Part shown: piece after piece, positions 62,452 to 64,000 of the stretch
Numbering within the stretch: the first letter of the stretch is position 1
How the letters are laid out: each line of letters opens with the position of its first letter
From: Conchocele bisecta
Taxonomy: Eukaryota > Mollusca > Bivalvia > Lucinida > Thyasiridae
Reading direction: 5' to 3'
Length of the DNA: 64,000 nucleotides
NCBI GenBank assembly: GCA_029237695.1
Contig: CM055266.1
Coordinates: 6,334,064-6,398,063 of the forward strand
The notes under the pieces: model-generated
Told to the model about the DNA's origin: nothing
What the model saw: only the letters and a program-made list of their open reading frames with translations
The model's database searches: none
Made by a program: the position numbers and the translations under genes

Positions 62452-62617
62452 CTGAAAAACATCATGGCAAAATTGTAAAAACATTTTCACCTGTGAAAAC
62501 TAGTATAGACGCCACTTCCGTGTTAATTTTCAGACTATTCTATTAATTAGAGCAGAGTAAATGGATTTAACGTCCCTGAAATAGGTAAGGCCATATAGAG
62601 ACGGGACCTCGGTTTAA

Positions 62618-63294
62618 AGGTACATGCCCACTCTCAGTAGGTACAAAATGTTCTTTATATCAGATACATCATCTGAGACATTTTCTGACAAAATAAACAT
62701 TTATTCACCATTACCCCACGTATTGATTGGCATTATTATACATTTTATATCAGACGTAAATGTTCACACTGATATCAGGGGTGATAACTGTGTTTCCTTA
62801 AAATGTTAACGGACATTACTATTTATTTTCTGTATTTATTTTTTAATGTGCAAGGAACATACTTCATAATCTGTCGAACATACGATTTGTTCATGTCACG
62901 CATTTAATTAGTATAAATAATTAAAACAATATCATGCCTCATTTGCATATGAAAATAGCCTGTTACCACCGAGCGTCACTATCAGAACAAGAAATGCGTC
63001 TGTCGAACGCGGATGCCACCTGCAGCATATTTGAGAAACTGTGACAAAGTGGTTAACCGAAAAGTGTGACGGACGGACGGACAGACGGACAGACGGACGG
63101 ACGGACGGACGGTCCAAACACTATATGCCACCCGTTTCTTCGAAACCCGGTGGCATAAAAATAAATATTACTAAATGATTATATCTGTATAGCGGACACT
63201 CACAATTGTTAGAACTGGTGGAATAGCGACACAATTATACACTTATTTAATTCCTATAAAGAACAGTTTGTGCCTACCGAGTGGGCATGTACCT
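62618..63294. mobile_element. H-family element nested in an N SINE and itself interrupted
   Basis: TTAA at 62614-62617 and 63295-63298; N-SINE sequence on both sides (gacgggacctcggtt before, agtctcatcc after) joins at one TTAA. Within it, about 62989-63159 is an unrelated insert with a GGACGGAC run and ends in gtggcataaaa. Confidence 0.78.
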
Positions 63295-63418
63295 TTAAAG
63301 TCTCATCCAAAAAACTAGTGGGATGGATATACTATAAAAGTTTGTTCTCGTGCACTCGGACATATGGACTGACGGACACACAGTCAAAACTCTATTTGCC
63401 TCCGGGTTCTACAGAGAC

Positions 63419-63626
63419 CAGGGGGCTGTTTCACTAAACTAAACTAGACTAAAATGCTGAATTATTATTAACAATGTTTTCTTGTAAACAATTATTGGAT
63501 TTACATGTATTGAGCATAGGCTGCATATGCAGCCTATGCTCAATAAATGTAAATCCAACAAGTGAAATTTCCAGACAATCCTAAATTTTCTCTTTATAAA
63601 CACTTTATGAGTGAAACAGTCGCCAG
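63419..63626. mobile_element. G-family MITE
   Basis: agggggctgtttcactaaac to gagtgaaacagtcgcc; inner palindrome ggctgcatatgcagcc. Confidence 0.76.
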
Positions 63627-63649
63627 GAGCATAAAAATGCAAGTTATTT

Positions 63650-64000
63650 GTGGCTGAGACTGGAGAAATGGGACTTATCAGATTTGTAACCAGTGTAGCT
63701 CCTGATTCAATAGTACACTCCTGACAACTGATAACGATCTATATTGCTTGTTAGAAGCATGCCGGGCGTTTCATTGATAGAATGGCGAACATTGCAGGTA
63801 CTGATCAGACTGTGCAGATGCACAGGCTGATCTGGATCTACACTGGTCGCAAAACCCATAAGCCCCTTTTCTCCAGTCACCAACGCATACTGATAATGAT
63901 CTATATTGCTTGTTAGACGCATGGCGGGCGTTTCATTGATAGAATGGCAAACAACAATGCAGATCCTGATCTACACTGGTTGCAAAATAAATTCTCCATT
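63650..64000. mobile_element. C-family element and a second partial copy
   Basis: tgtggctgagactggagaaa to ttttctccagtcaccaac (63887), followed by gataatgatctatattgctt, which restarts the same family and runs to the window end. Confidence 0.7.

Overview
The window looks like metazoan nuclear DNA, most likely from a bivalve mollusc. The bivalve call is an inference: AT-rich introns are packed with short inverted-repeat elements, tRNA-type SINEs and GACGGACGG-type arrays, with compact GC-rich exons between them. I recognise no species-specific marker. I see no rRNA, tRNA gene, CRISPR array or bacterial-type operon.

One minus-strand gene fills the window. I traced 27 consecutive coding exons, running from 62451 down to 1249. 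Every one has AG/GT borders, and every intron phase matches the next exon. They give about 2,110 codons with both protein ends outside the window, so no promoter, start codon, stop codon or poly(A) site is visible. In order the protein has: four cupredoxin-like domains, each split over two exons (exons 1-8); a chitobiase/Fn3-associated-like domain (exon 9); an acidic linker (exon 10); two fibronectin type III (FN3) domains (exons 11-13); a long low-complexity centre with a 1.6-kb Arg/Tyr/Asp/Ser-rich exon, an acidic microexon, a TP-repeat segment and a KKRR cluster (exons 14-20); then at least four more FN3 domains and the start of another (exons 21-27). I do not recognise a named family with this architecture. 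The type-1 copper ligands look eroded, which suggests a structural or binding role.

Three anomalies affect the gene. Exon 19 is one base short in an acidic repeat, which breaks the frame although both flanking exon phases are intact. Partial copies of exon 14 and exon 27 lie just downstream of their parents, and most codon differences are synonymous.

The rest is intron filled with repeats. Several hairpin MITE families share TTAACCC...GGGTTAA ends. Nested insertions show directly that they target and duplicate TTAA, as piggyBac-type elements do. Families A, D, E and F also share a very symmetric centre around GTCTC/GAGAC or the related ATTTCC/GGAAAT. Other repeats are tRNA-like SINEs (one with a clear 14-bp target duplication), large near-perfect palindromes, minisatellites (34-bp, about 40-bp, and an inverted 21-bp array) and GACCTTGACC-type tandem blocks. 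By interval: 1.4-10.2 kb is purely repeats; 17.4-24.9 kb and 28.1-35.7 kb are mostly hairpin elements; 38.4-49.0 kb is a 10.6-kb intron with repeats and tandem arrays; 50-62 kb has closely spaced exons with an element in almost every intron.
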